A stretch of DNA of 64,000 bases, from assembly GCA_021234155.1 (NCBI GenBank), contig JAJEKV010000008.1, positions 24,601,815-24,665,814 of the forward strand, in the 5' to 3' direction. Positions 1 to 13,641 of the stretch are shown one piece after another. This DNA is from Isoetes taiwanensis (lineage: Eukaryota; Streptophyta; Lycopodiopsida; Isoetales; Isoetaceae). The position numbers were made by a program, and so were the translations under genes. Under the pieces are notes generated by a model. That model saw only the letters and a list, made by a program, of their open reading frames with translations, was not told the DNA's origin and made no database searches. How positions within the stretch are numbered: position 1 is the stretch's first letter; every line of letters starts with the position of its first letter.

Positions 1-1200
1 CAACACTTACCTTTGAAGGCAAGCTTCCGCTTGGAGCGTATAAAGCTTCCACTTATTTTATGCTTCAAATCTGCAACTGGTCAAATTTTCATTCTGCTTT
101 ATCCGCTTTATTCAAAGCAGATAATTCATTCTCAGAAGTCTACTCACCTCCTTCTTTGCTATATCAATCATTACTTGCCCCTGCAAGGGAGTTGTTGTCA
201 ACCTCAATCTTACTAATAATCTTAGCCAAATCTGCTTGATAAGCATCTAACTCGCTTCCAACTTCTTTACTTCCTCATCAATCAAAGAAATATTGAAACT
301 ACAATTGCAAACAGAAAAATTCATTTGGCTGACCTGATTTCTTTTTAATTCCATCCGAGGTGTTCTTCTACCCAAGGCGTCGAGGAGGTGCTTTGGCAAG
401 GATTTTCATTTTCATTTTTTTAACATCTTCTTTCTTTACATCCATATCATCCCTTGGTTTTTTTTCTAACCAAACAAGAACCTCGTGGACTTGTATGCAT
501 CCCAATTTATCTTATGACCCTCATGATCTTGCTCGCACGACCACAATGCTCCTTAGCAAATGCCAAAGCAACGAAGTTTCCTCAATTGTTTGGTAATCCC
601 CGCCAGTGATACGTGAACTCACCAAGTCCTCCAATTGTTGCTTCAGATGAGTGCGGAGAAAATAAATTTTATTTTGCCTTTTCTTTTTAAAGGATTCGAA
701 TGGTTCTCGGCCCATACACCGCTCCAATCTTCTTCAACAAGATCCCGCAGCCACTTCGGGCCACAGGAATAATCCCTTCTCCTACCATCGCAAAAGCAAA
801 GGAATTAACCAAAGAGCAAGGTATGAAGCAAGCGCCGGAAGGAAAAATCTCTCTAAAGCAGAGGGTACAATTAATCAGAAAATAGGGTATAACTGCGACA
901 AAGCAGATCAATTATCGACAAGGCTAATGATTACGGTCCGACAAAATTCCCGCATCATTGTTTGCTAAATGGCGCCGGAAACGAAGGTGCGAAGAATAGT
1001 CGCTTCGGTTTAATTGGCCCGCCTTGTCGCGCTTTTTGTACCCCAATATCTAACTTAGACCCCTATGCGCGCATGGACAAAACTAAATCTTTGTTGTGCG
1101 TGCACAGCAAATTTGATGCTGCCTTGCCATGCACGCATGGAGTTGCAGTGTACTCACTTTCTTTTTATCTTTAGAGAAAAAGACCCGGTACCACCTGTGT
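1..1200. other. Anonymous sequence, no gene recognised
   Basis: Only short open frames under 80 codons occur on either strand and none has a recognisable domain. The stretch from about 960 to 1150 is richer in CG than its surroundings. It could be the upstream part of the element carrying the methyltransferase-like fragment that follows, but nothing in it shows this. Confidence 0.5.
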
Positions 1201-1204
1201 TTCT

Positions 1205-1991
1205 TTGACTTTGGTGAAGCAAGCAAAAGATGAAAGAGCTGTTGAAAAGGGTACAAGAGGCCGACAAAGGACAGTACCGGTGCTTTTGAGAATTTTTGAT
1301 GAATTTGGCCACCACTGTCTCTACCAAGTCTACCAGGGGGATTGTGTGAAGATAGACAGAGTGTTGAAACCTGGTGACTACTCCTTGATCATTGCTAACA
1401 TACCCTACGGGTTTAAGTTGCCTGACAGCCGAGGTGACGACGCGCCTTTTAAGCACGCAGAGTTTGACTTTTGTCAAACTACCGGTAAAGCTAAACACAA
1501 CACCTTTGTGGAGGATCGTCTTTCACTCCACCAACCAAGCCGGCTTGGTTCAAGCAACGCCGAAGGAACACCGCAATGCCGATTCGAGGTCGCTATATGG
1601 TAAGTCCGCATTCTTTTAAACTTGGTGTCCGTAATTGTCTCCGACTTCTTTCATTTGTTTTACATGTGGTGAAGACCAACATCCGCGGGCCATGGTGGGG
1701 GTGCTAGACTTATAAACGATTTGAACAGATTCACATCGGGTTACCACAAAGACACTAGGCACCGTGGACCTTTACAACACTAAAGCAACACATGTGGAAT
1801 GGACTACCGAAATGTCTTCCACCTCCCCTCAGCAGCTATATCACAGGTTGACCGACCCAGCTCACCGTGGTCGCATTGTCAACCCGCACTGTAAGCCCAA
1901 GCAGCTAATCAACAAAGCTCGAAATGTTTTCACAACCGTGAGACTGGTTGTGGATGCATTTTCGCTCGCACCACTATTTCATGTGCTTTGA
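1205..1991 (+). pseudogene. Beta-class amino-methyltransferase-like remnant
   Basis: A 132-codon frame (1205-1603) and a second frame (1764-1991) look like two pieces of one protein. The first has GDYSLIIANIPYGFKLP near residue 57, which resembles the (D/N)PPY catalytic motif IV of DNA amino-methyltransferases (N6-adenine or N4-cytosine). The second has KPKQLINKARNVF followed by LVVDAFS, which resembles the H..KP..L signature and the motif I VxDxFxGxGT of beta-class enzymes, where motif IV precedes motif I. The order and spacing fit that class. Broken points: DPPY reads NIPY, the glycines after VVDAFS are missing, and stops lie between the halves. The donor may be a transposon-carried or bacterial-type methylase. 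The assignment rests on two short motifs and the role is unknown. Confidence 0.4.
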
Positions 1992-2199
1992 GGAAGAGTA
2001 AGAGGAAGAGGAAGAGGGAAGAGGAGGAAGAAACGGATCCCAACAACTGGAAGAACGCATAAGCTTCCGGCGATGAACCCCTTAATGATAAGGAGGTCCC
2101 CATGACATTTAAAATTGTGTGTCCGATTATAAACCTAAAAAATAACATTTATTTTTAAATATTGACTTTGAAAAAGAAATCGCTCATTGTGGGTGGGGA

Positions 2200-2224
2200 G
2201 CATGTCTATGCGCCATAGACATGC
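2200..2224. repeat. Perfect 11-bp inverted repeat
   Basis: The arms gcatgtctatg (2200-2210) and catagacatgc (2214-2224) are perfect reverse complements around a three-base loop. A degenerate relative (catgtctatgcgcaagatagacatt) sits about 120 bases downstream. No gene is adjacent, so a regulatory role is unsupported. Confidence 0.7.
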
Positions 2225-5200
2225 CTTTCTTCTTTAAACTACACTTTGATGAAAACGCCTTTGTATCATTATTTGCACTTAAATGATGACTTTTTAAAAT
2301 GTGGCTTGTTTAAATAGGTGCATGTCTATGCGCAAGATAGACATTCTTATCTATTTTACATCATATTTTGGCCTTGTATCATTTTTTTGCGCTTTTGATG
2401 CTTCTAACCCGCCTTAGTATTGTGTTTGTGTGTATCGCGCGCCTGTGTCAAGTGCAAAAGCGCGAAAATACTACCAAAAAACAACCTCCTTTTAATTATA
2501 AATGTTGTACTTTTGTTTGTTTGTTCTAAAAATGCACTTTTTTAAAGTCAAAGGACCGCTTATCTAAAATGTTTTCTTAAGATATGCCAAAAGTACCAAA
2601 TTTTGGGGTTTTTGAAAAGGAATTTTTTATCTAACGCACTACATGTCATTAGTGCGATTGATCCACACCTTGTTTTATGTGGTCTGCTTTTCTACATTGA
2701 AATCCACATACTATTCAAATATTTGCAAATATAGTCCTAGAGGTTATCCTTTACCAAAGCGTTGTTCTATGCAATGCAAGTCTATTGCCATTTTCATGTC
2801 TCTTTTGCCGGGCTTGTGCCAGAAGAGGTTGGAATTCCATGTCTAGCCATCCATGCTTTTCTAACATATCCACTTTCCATTCAATAAAAATCTTTTTTTC
2901 TTTCATCTTTCATCCCTAATTGCATAGCCAAATATGGTGTGCATGAAATTCCTCCCCGCTATCACACTTATGTTCTTGATATGTAGCTTTGCTCCCACCA
3001 TCTCATTTATTGTGAACATTCTAACACAAAAGGCCCAACAACATTCACTTTCTAACCTTTCATCATAGCTTCAGAGAACAATCATAACTGCTTGCACCTT
3101 TTGCTAGGATAATGTTTGAAAACTGAAGTGGCCTCTTTGCTACACTGCGGTGACCATTATTGACAATGATTCTGCATCCATAGGAAACATGTAGTTTCCT
3201 CCCTGTTGAATACCGACTCTAGGCCATGCAACAATAGTTGCAACCCTAGTTGCTTCACATAAGTAAGGCATTCTTGTTTACCCGACTCTTTCCTTCTAAT
3301 TGTCATATAGTTTGAGATTACCACACCTAACCTATCCTCCCTAATCTTTCATTAATAGAATCAGCTAGAACAATAACCTTTCTCTTACTACCTCTCCTTG
3401 TATTCATGTAGGATGTTGACCTTCGCCTTTTTCCATTCTCATATTCATGTAGGACTTTGAGTATAAAATTTCCTTTCCCTGAGGCATCATCCTTTTTTGA
3501 CATTATTCTTTCCTTGAGAACCATCATTGGGGGTCTTTTCCATTATTTGAGCATCATCTTTATCATTTGGGGATTTTCCCTTGCCTTGGTCATCATCATT
3601 AGGGGCTTTTTTTTTAGCATGTTATGTGCCATTGATCTAGAATACATAAAACATAGAATAAGTTAGTACATCTAAAAAACATCTACCAAACATATTTTAA
3701 AGTAACATACTTTTCTTAACCGAGAACATTAAAACTTTTTTTTTTTAATCAGCCAATTATACTTTTAGAAAATATATAGTATTACCTATATTAATAATAT
3801 TTAAAACTATTAGTTATCTATTATTATTCCAAACTAAGGAATGGGTTTAGAGTTTTCAATGATATTCCAAAAAGTAATGCGATAAAGGCTTACATATAAT
3901 CAACCTTTATAATTTAACTTTACAAAAATAACCTTAAAACCTATTAAAACAGCAGGTCACAAGACGGGCTGTTGCCTCCTCATGGCCCAAAAGTGTGTTT
4001 TCATATTTTGTTTGGCCGCTTTGTTTTCATGTTTTTATTTTGTTGTTTCGTGTGTCTGGCCTTATTTATAGCCCCGAATCCGCAAGCGCTTTGTTTGTTG
4101 TTGTTTTGTTTTCTTTTGTTTATGAATATATATTAGAGGAAATGTGATTACCAATCTAGGACAATGTTGTTCAATGCCTCGATATTAATTTGCTTGTGCT
4201 ATTGTTTATTAGCAAGATTTATTGGTATTATACATGATATATAATAGGATATATACATGTAGGTAGGCACCTAATAAGCCATTGCTCAACTTATATATAC
4301 TTTTCAGATTGTGGCATTGAGAGCACTGCTATAAGGATTCTTCAAAATGCTCAATAGGTGTAGATGGGCTATGTCGCTGTAAACCAAGATACAACATGCT
4401 ATATCCATCATCTTCTATGGTTTATCATTTTATATCGGGCCGTTAGTCGCCTTAAACAACCGTGGCTAGTCCAAATGGTGTAATCAATAATGTTGTTGAC
4501 GCACAAAATATATGTATACATTTATATCATTATGATTTTCAATTTGTAGTCCGACCTGAGATGCACAAGCCGCGACAAGACCGCTTGACACCATTGAATC
4601 AAAGCTATTGAATTGTTAATTGTTGTCGACATTGTTAATGAGCCCAACTCAAGTGCTTAAGTGGTTGCTTTGAATATGTCCAAATTTCTTTGTGTAATTG
4701 TCGAAAGGTTTTTTTATTTGTGGAAATCCTCAGATCTTGCCATGGAATTCTTCATTTGAGAGCTTATGAAGAACTTAATATTAATGTAGCAAAGTTCTCC
4801 CAAGAAAACGTTTTCAGCCATTGACCTACAAATAAGCAAGAAAAATAGTCTTCCTATTTTGAAGCAAACATTTTCGACCTTTGCTCATGCATTTGTCTTT
4901 AGCCGCTTTGATGCAACAATCTACTTATTGTTGAGTTGCTCCTAAACCAAGGGTCTTATGTGATAGTTTTTGATTAAATGTTTATAAAATTAAAAAAACT
5001 TGAGGCCCCAAATATCCAAAAGTTGGACACATATAGTGTTGTATAGTCTTCCCTTTCTTTCTTTTCAATCCAAGTTCAAATGCAAGATTTGCGGCAAAAA
5101 ACATGAGTGCTTTTTAGACTCACATCATAGACTTTAACAAAAGAATTGTATCCCCACAATTTCATCGCGGATGAAGTCATGCATAATATCGAAGTTCCAT

Positions 5201-6429
5201 ACAATGCTTAGCCATCTAAGCAAAGAGGGAGGAGCAATTCATGTGTTCAATAGTGTGTGTTTTTTACTTAACAAGAAGGAAACTGCATAAAATTTTTAGT
5301 CGAGACGTTAAGCTCCACCAAAATGGTTCGGCCCAGTTTACCAAGTTTTGAGCCGATTGACACCTAAAAGTTGTGAGCATCAAGTGTCTTGCGGTATCTC
5401 TTCACCCAACAAATTTTCCTAGCTTTTCCGACATGTCCAACACCGTCAAGTTGTTTAAGCGCGCAATCCCGGGAAATGGTGACAAAGAGATGGTTGCGCT
5501 TGAGTAGTAATTCAACGAGCATAATACACTTTCCGCTTTTTTTTTTTTTCCAAGAATGCTTTTGCTAGTTGGTTCTACCATCACCAAGATGCTTCGGATC
5601 TAAGCTTGAATTGGGATTACAATTTGTTAAAAGTCATTGTAGACCTCTTTTTTAGACATCATAAGATATTCTAAATGTAGATATAACTCCGCATTCTCGC
5701 CTCGAGGAGAAAAGTATCCATCTTCAACTCGAATCTTCCAAAAGGACCACTTTGCATACATGATCCTACCACAGAATCAAGCCAAACCATTCCCATGCAT
5801 TCCATTTTGTGCATTCCGTGTAAAGGATTATCTCCCGCCTAGTTGGCCATTTTCGTTGTTCTAGTTTGATCCTTTAGTCCATAGCCCTGTTAAGAAAAAA
5901 CAATAGTCCCAGCCAGATAAATAGTGCCAAACCAGTGTGAGATTGAGAAAGTACATCACTAAATGGAAACCCCTATGTGCGAATTTTTTTTGCGATATAG
6001 CTAACAACTCGCTCCCCAATATTTTTTATGTATATAGTAGTGCCTCTCACTTTTGTTAAGCTTAGATTAGCAACACATAATAAATACATTAGGTTATTCT
6101 AAAGCACATGTTTCTAAAGCCTTCAAATACCCAATGTTGCTTAAAGAGACAAAGGCTACAGTAAAAGTCCATAGGTAGAATTGAAGCTAGATGTGAAATA
6201 TATATAGGTCAAACAAACTCAGCAAAATAATGTAATGACTTGGTTTCATCTTATTATATATGGATATGGATGTAATTGTGTTAGCTACAAATTGACACAA
6301 TTTTCAATTTGCACAAAACCTCCTTGTGACACATTAATAGACTTTAATCATGGTTCCAAATCAACAAGTTTATGGAAGAAATATTTATATACCAAGGCCG
6401 CCGAGATAAATGTCCTGGTACTATGTAAT

Positions 6430-6735
6430 TTTATGCAAAAAATACCACAAATAGCAAGTCCGTAAAACTATAATGCGGATAAATTTTAGTACTAAATTTT
6501 GTGCAAAAAAATGCCACAAATAGCAAGTCTACAAAACTATAATGCCGATAAATTTCTGGTGCTATATAATTTTGGTAATAAATTGGTACTATATAATTTT
6601 GTGCCAAAATGCCACAAATAGCAAGTTCTAAAAATCCCTTGAAAAAGCAAAATGCTCTTACTACTGCAAAGGTCAGAACCCTAGCACCATATATAATTTT
6701 CTGCCAAAAATGCCATAAATAAGCCCACAACCAAG
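6430..6735. repeat. Degenerate short tandem repeat (atgccacaaatagcaagt)
   Basis: The phrase (tg)ccacaaatagcaagt appears near 6450, 6515 and 6615, with a weaker fourth copy (tgccataaataagcccac) near 6710. Each is followed or preceded by variants of ataatgc(g/c)gataaatttt and tactatataattttg. It reads as three to four diverged copies of one short unit. The 99-codon minus-strand frame across it is just this repeat read through. Confidence 0.6.
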
Positions 6736-7482
6736 ATCATAACCCATTAATTGGCTATCTAGAAGAATGTTACCTTGAAAAAGCAAAATGCTCCATATAT
6801 GTCCGGGTGTATGCATCCAATGCAATGCGTATATTTTTAGATCTCGGTACTTTGATTTGCCAAAAGCAAACGCATAATGAGGAACAATTAAGTTCTATAA
6901 GTCACCCACATACCTTTCAATTAACTTTAAAAGACCAAGAACCTGATATATACCAAAGAAAAGCTTTGCCATTGGCAACTTCTCATCCCCCTAACTTCTT
7001 TTTAAGACTTGTGGTTCTTCTACGATCAGATTACACCTTCTAAATATCAATTCTAGAAACTAGACATTTCTCCGAAGGAACATTTAATGGAAATGCATGC
7101 TCTTAAAGGTGGCATAATTATGCCTCCTGCTCGTAGCAGTGCAATTCTAGTTAGGAAAGGTTGGCAATTTTATGAAGTGAATAACTTAGTATACCATTAA
7201 ACTTTCCAATTAACGTAAGCTTACCCTCTTAGTAATCCCCATATGGCAAATCCCTTTGATACAAGAAGAATACATAAATTTTGAGCTATATTAACATATC
7301 GCATGCTGTCGTGGTGTAGGTAATGAGATCCCTAGGTGTATTTCGATTTTAAAAGCAAATAAATTACATGTGGATCTAAATCCATTTTATTCTATAAATA
7401 CATGCACATAATTTGTTATTCCATTTTGTCCATTAAACAAAACAAAAGTCCTGTTTGACATTTTTTAACTTGTTTTTGGGTT

Positions 7483-7562
7483 ACCCTTTAGAAGACAACC
7501 TCGCCATGGGGTTTTTTGCATATTCTAACCTATATATGCTAAAATATGCCAAAACCGCCCCA
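7483..7562 (+). repeat. Dispersed GTTGCCC/GGCATAT repeat, copy 1
   Basis: This copy carries ttaccctttagaagacaacctcgcc, then atggggttttttgcatattc and aaaatatgccaaaacc. It shares the order [CCCTTTAGGGGCAA-like], [ATGGGGTTTTGGCATAT-like], [TATGC palindromic AT-rich tail] with copies near 13.0, 28.7 and 31.1 kb. It is the most diverged copy. The family could be a miniature element or the end of a larger transposon. Confidence 0.45.
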
Positions 7563-10500
7563 AAATATTTGTTGCCGAACAAAATGCATCCGATCATCTT
7601 GTACGCCGGTCAATTGGTTCGAACCTAAAGCATGAATTTTTGATGTTGCAAGGCATTAGCCAAAAAAAAATCCACATGAAGAGTGTTGGCGGTAGAGTTC
7701 TGACGATTTTCTCACAAAAGTGCATTGATGCCCTTCATCAACTTTTCCTTTGCGTGAAAATACTTTTGATGATTATCCAAACACATGGATTTGAAGCCGA
7801 TGGAGGAGGTTCTATTTTTTTTCATACTAGGACTTTGTGATCAAAGTTTTGAAACCTATCTTTTGCCATCATGTATTTGTATCCGAGATGCGTAAAGCAT
7901 GCTAATCTCTATCAAAAAGTACCATTTTAGGAACCATAAATCCCACTTTTAAAAAAGTACCCAACACCTGGTACCCGGTACTTTTATAATATCTCAATAA
8001 CTACAAATGTTAAATTGAATGCATTCATTTTGGCCCCAATAGTATTGTTGTTCTATCTTAGCCTTGAACATTGATATGCTTTTGACATTTTACATTGAAC
8101 TTTTGAATTAGTTTTGACCAAAAGAACAAGAAAAATAGTACCAATCCAAAAAGTTTAGTGCGTACTTTGGCAGTTCCAAAATGGTGGTATAGCATGCATA
8201 TGCCCATGCCGATGAGGAAAAACTGACTACCGCTTGCCGATACTTGTTCGCTGAGGTTCTACCCAAACCGTAGGACTAACCGGTTTTTGGTTTTGTAGAG
8301 TTCTTAAAATTCATCCAAAATGCTAGTGTATAGTTAAATACAATAACCTCTCGCTATAGCAAGTCAGCCTCGATTTTAGATAGACTATTTTATCATAATT
8401 GAGTTTGAGAGACTTGCATCCCATTCAAAGGAAGATAATGGTGTTGAATCTTCGCCATAGTTTTTAAGTGAAGAGTGCAAGATAGTGTTCAAAATTGCTG
8501 CTTTGACATAACAAGCAAATGTTGTGTACCATATTTTGTACATGCCAGAGCCTCTAAATTTTGCATATGAAGTTCTTTTGTTTTTCTCGAAGACGAAAAA
8601 AGCTCAACCGGATTTCTTTGCTTTTAAATCGAATTTGAGAGACCAACCCTCCCCGCTTTTCGCTTATGCTTGATAAAAGGAGAATCAATAAAGCTTTAGT
8701 TCATGATAACAAAACCTACTTCTTCATTTTTATATACCCAAAGGCTTAGACAAAAAGGCGCACGCCGCTTACAAAAAGGGTTTGGACAGTACAATATACG
8801 AAAAAAGGACACGCCCGTAAAGGTCGCTATCGATTGAGCAACTACGTAACGATACATATAGTATTCACCAAAAAGACCACAAATGCCTCAAAAATACTCT
8901 TCTTCCTTCCTTAGAAGGAATTGACCCGCATAGCCTTTGTAAACAAAAAGTCAAAACTCCTACGTTAGCCGCGGTTTATAGTATTTACACAAATTCACAC
9001 AAAACAAAAGGACCTAGTACTAAATGGCAAAACAAAACCATAAAACACATTCTACATCGAAGGGGCAAACCTCGTATGCTAAAGATCTTTATTATTGTCG
9101 CTTTCCTCCCAACTGCACCATTTCTATTTTGATCTATAGCGCTTACTTCACGCTTCCATTTATGAGTTTCCATGGTTTTCTTTGTTCTCGCCTTTAAAAA
9201 TGTTCAGTCTAACATAGATCTCTAAAGATCTAACAAAGTTATAAACTAAAACAAAGCCGCTGGGTAATGAAGGCGATCCGCAAGGGAGAGAGAGCATCCA
9301 TGTAAGTTTCCGATATTTGATGGAGGTTATAAATCCATTTTGTTTTCATATGTTGCATTATTGAAATTGGATTGTCTTGACAAGCACAGGTCGCAGAATG
9401 ATGACATAAAGAAGTTTGTATTTTGGTCAAAGGACTTCCAAAAAATTGAAGGCTAACAATGTAAAACATAAAGAGACACCGGGCCTAAGATATCGGGCCG
9501 AGTTGAGAAGAAAAGGGCTCCTTTGTGAGGAAGATTACATCGAGAAGAAGACAATCGCCCATTCGGGCCCATTGGGTACAAAGGTCTCTTGCTAAAATCA
9601 ACTTCCTTGCCTTTAGAAACATATCACTCTTTGTGTTGGACAAGAGGTGGGAGAGGAGACATGGGATGGACCGTGGCGACTATAGCATCTTTTTACCATT
9701 GTATAGGATTGACAACTAAGAGGTCCTTTACTATTGTCACCGCTTGTCATGGCTGTGTGACTCCAAGACCGCATGCACCATCCGCTGCTCATGATCCGAG
9801 TGCCTCAAAATTATTAAGGAAGGATGTCTAATATATAATGTTTAGGATAAATGAGCTATGAACAGCACCTGAAGATAGCACAGCATCTTTTGGCTGGCGA
9901 TGACGGCGACGGTATAGATAATGCTGGGCTGCGCATACAGCGTGCCAGGCAAATGAAAGTTCTTTCTAGATGATCCGTACTTCAACAAACCATATTTTTC
10001 ATAATGGATCGACTCAGACCGCAATATTGAGTCGGTATGATGAGGATCTTTATCCTCCCCAGCGGTAGACCGCTATCGGCTGCATTAACCATGAGAAGGC
10101 CCCTGCACAGTGTAAATAATTTCCTCCAGCTTTCTAATGCCATTCTCATTTGCGTTTTGCCCACTCCGACGAATACGCTTGAGCTTCATGTTGAGGTTAT
10201 ATTGCCCCAGAGGCTCTAATAGGTGCTGTGAAGATGCCACCGCTTTTGTGATTGATGAGCAGTAAAAGACTTTCTTGAACCATTCCTCATGCATGTATTT
10301 GCCAAATTCTAAAGGCCCTTATGGCAACCTGAAATCTCTCTCGCCAAATCAAAAGCCTCGCGGACTTGTCCAACTAAAAATGGACGATGGTTCCGTGGAG
10401 GGAAGCAAAGAATCCGCGTACCGATAAGGCAGCAATGAGCGCATTGGCGCTAAACCGGGTCTTCAATGTAATGTGATAATGCGTATCATAGGGATATCCT

Positions 10501-13002
10501 TGCCTCCCTATGGTGATGCAAACCAACAATAGAATAGATTCAAATGTGTTAATAGGGATTTAATTGATAAGGCAACCAAGAGAGAAGGGGTCATTGATAA
10601 CCCAAGCCACTCTTAGTGATTCCCAAGTTTGCTGCCAAACCAACACCAAAATAAAGTTAGTTTGAAGGACATAAAAGGAACTAATATAAAAATAACAATT
10701 TAATAGTCAAGAGCACCTGAGATTAAGGGTGGCTAAGGGTAGTTCACTTCATGACGACATGCTGAAACCCGGAATATGATGGCGTGACGCCATTGAATGT
10801 AATTTAGTATTGCTCTCGGCCTTGCGATGAAATCGCGGCCAAGCATGATTTAGTTTATCTTTAGTTTGAATTAAATCGCTTTCATCGCGGTTTTAATTAC
10901 ATTTCATTGTCGTAATTAAACACGCCAAGCGCCGATTTGGTTAAGCCTTAACACAAATCACGCCCCGGCGCGCTTTGTATTGTTTCAATGTATAATATAA
11001 GGATAAGGATGTGCATGTTAATCATATCTTGCCGAATTCGTGATACATGTTTGATGTTTCAGCTTCTAAAAAGGTTGTGGTATTCGAATCTAAAGGGTTC
11101 TTTTGTAAGATTCTTTCCAAAATAAAGTGGCGCATCATTTTCACCGTTACACCAAGAGAATCAAATTCCACGGATCTATCCCGGCAACCGCGACTTGAAG
11201 GAGATGCTAGATGAGGCATTTAGATTATTTCGAAAGTTGGTATTTAATAAAACCTAACATCAAGGATATTGTGGAGGTAATCGAGGAAATGTAGACATTG
11301 GTTGACCTTTTGGGATCAACACAAATGTGTGAAGTGCACTAACCCCCAAAGATCCAACAGCAAGCCCATCTTCATCAAACACTTGAGTAACATGATGGAC
11401 GAAACTTGGTATCGAATAATGATGATATAATCATAATCGATGATGATGCCTCAAATGCTTCTACAATCAAACGCAGTCTCTTTAATCCACCCATCTTTAT
11501 GATCCAAGAAATTTTATGGCGAATGATGATTTTCGGGTGAAGTTTATGTTTATTATAAATAATTTGGCTATGGGGATGATAGTGCTGAAGTGTTAGATTC
11601 ACACCTCATCTAGATAGAACGGCCGACATGGAACCATGCCTTGTTAAATACGCGGAAAAAACATGGATTGATCCCTTTAGTGTTTTATTGAATATATGAT
11701 ATTTTTATATGATATTCTGTCATGTATCCATAATTTCGATCTCCAATTGCCTTGCAAATAATGCAACTGCTATTATCTAACCTATTATTTTCATCTCAAT
11801 GCTCTTCAATTTTGGTGTCATCTATCTTAGCAACTTGCCCCTTCATTAAAACCCGAAGACAAATTGCAGTTGGGCGCGATTTTGGAGTTGACATAACTTC
11901 AATTTAAGTGGATGTCGGTTATCTCAAAACAAGTGAAGAAAGCGAAATTCGTTTCTAAATCATGTTACTAGGTTGATTGAACAGAGTGCTTTTGCCCGTG
12001 ATTTGTTGTCATATGCTATGTTAATGTGGTGAAAATGTGGTTTGGTGGATAAATGAGTTAGCATCTTATGCACAGCCAATACCGTGAAGTTTTAATATTT
12101 TAGGTGGTATATGGCTGGTAGGATGATGTTGCATAGTGTAATATTGTGAGATGATTCTTCTTATCATAGTGTTGAGAGATGTTGAATGGGAACATCGTGG
12201 TATGAAGATGCAAAGATAAATCGTGGTGTTGGTCTATTGTGGTTGAATATATTATAAACCAATGTGATGGATTGGCATACGCTTGTGTTATGTGAAAGTG
12301 AATAAGATGTTATATAGCATCACAAGTATGGTGGCAATTTATGATGTCTTTATGAGTGATAGGAATGACAAGTATGATGTCAAAAAATGGTGTGTTGTAG
12401 CAAGGTTGGTATTGATGAAAAACGTTTGCATCGGGTCAAGACCTTTGTCCCACTAAATGTAGCTTTAGTTAACATAATGATTCCTCGCGTAACATAATGC
12501 ACATAATGTAGTCTAACATCCAAACTTAACTAAACATTTCATATAAGGGAAACTTTTCTTATGGTATTCATTCCGTCATCTTGATGGGGGCAATAATAAT
12601 ATAACAGCTGCATGGAAATACGAAATTGCCTAGCAAATATGCGGCATACATATAACAAATTGTACATCCTCACCATGTCACCGCTCACCAACCGCCTTTA
12701 AGCTTCAACGATCCTTCTTTCAAATTTTCATATCCCAAGCAGATCCTTAAGAGAGACAAAGATCCAGCAAAGAGGACCTTTGTTTTCCTAACCATCAACC
12801 CCAAGTCGAATTACTTCCGCAAGGCAACACCTTCCGCCTCCATTCCCAAATACAACCCATCAACGTTTTTTGCTATGGATTGTTCCATTGTTGAAGAAGC
12901 AAGCATCGCTAACCGGTTTTCAAGAGGTCGCCTTAACAACAAAAAGAGCTACCTCACCTCGCTTTAATACCCATGATAGCAAGTTTGAGGAGCTATTGGC
13001 AT
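7563..13002. other. Anonymous AT-rich intergenic sequence
   Basis: No gene is recognised. Several short overlapping frames at 9.2-10.3 kb (for example minus strand 10085-10294) have coding-like composition but no domain I can name. The segment 10,740-10,990 is CG-rich relative to its neighbours. A hand count of 8,001-9,000 gives seven CAG/CTG triplets, where roughly twenty are expected from base composition. Confidence 0.5.
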
Positions 13003-13078
13003 ATGCTTGGCATATATTGGTATATACCCTAAAATATGCCATAACCCCACATGGACAAGGGCTTGTCCCTAGGGGCAA
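13003..13078 (-). repeat. Dispersed GTTGCCC/GGCATAT repeat, copy 2 (inverted)
   Basis: Read on the minus strand this copy begins gttgcccctagggacaag, continues with tgtggggttatggcatattt and ends in an AT-rich stretch with tatatgccaagcatatgcc. It matches the copies at 28.7 and 31.1 kb in the same order, in opposite orientation. Confidence 0.6.
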
Positions 13079-13359
13079 CACAAAACTCAGAGGGTATTAA
13101 ATGTTCATGGCAGCTTATTATGTCTCAAAATGAATTTGGAGGCGCTTTGAAATACCTCGAACTTTTCTCCTTCAAAAATTCTTGCTTCAAACTTTTTCTT
13201 AGGCAATGTTCACCTCGATCTTGATCTCTAGGTACCGGATCCTCGATCTCCTCAAGACTCGAAGTTCGGCTCAAAACTTAGCTCTTCAAATCCGGCCCAA
13301 AAATCAGCTCAAAGCTCAACTCAAAGCTCGCCCTCAACCGGCAAGATTAGTTCTAGGTC

Positions 13360-13560
13360 TGTATTTAAACTATGTTATTTCTAGGTCTTATTCCTCAAGA
13401 ACTCCTCAAGTTCTTATTTTGTTCTTATTTCTAGTTCTCTTTATTCTTATTCTACTTCTCTTATTCTTATTTCCGCCTCTCAAGTTCTTATTCTTTTTAT
13501 TTCTAGTTATTCCGTTTCTTATTTCTCAAGTTATTTTAGTTCTTATTCCTAATTTGACAA
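13360..13560 (+). repeat. Pyrimidine-rich low-complexity tract
   Basis: Imperfect repeats of cttatttctagttct and ttattcttattctac run for about 200 bases. The tract produces a 132-codon open frame (13206-13604) whose second half is almost only Leu, Phe and Ile. That frame is a product of base composition and is not supported as a gene. Confidence 0.65.
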
Positions 13561-13641
13561 CTTCAAAAAAGATAGATTTTAATTTCATTTACTCCCCTGT
13601 GTAGGAATTCCAAATGATGAAAAACACAGAAGGCTACTATA

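Larger units (their letters stand above)
1992..7482. other. Anonymous AT-rich intergenic sequence
   Basis: No open frame here exceeds 100 codons and none resembles a known protein. At 1988-2035 there is a short GAGGAA-rich purine run. Motif families such as ccacaaatagcaagt recur at about 6450, 6515 and 6615, giving a small degenerate tandem repeat with a period of about 65-100 bases between 6,430 and 6,730. CAG and CTG triplets are sparse throughout. Confidence 0.5.

Noticed and set aside
6431-6730. 99-codon minus-strand frame as a gene
   Set aside because: It translates a degenerate short tandem repeat and repeats its own peptide words.
13206-13604. 132-codon open frame taken as a membrane protein
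   Set aside because: The hydrophobic half is a direct translation of a ctt/att/ttct low-complexity tract, with no start context or homologue.
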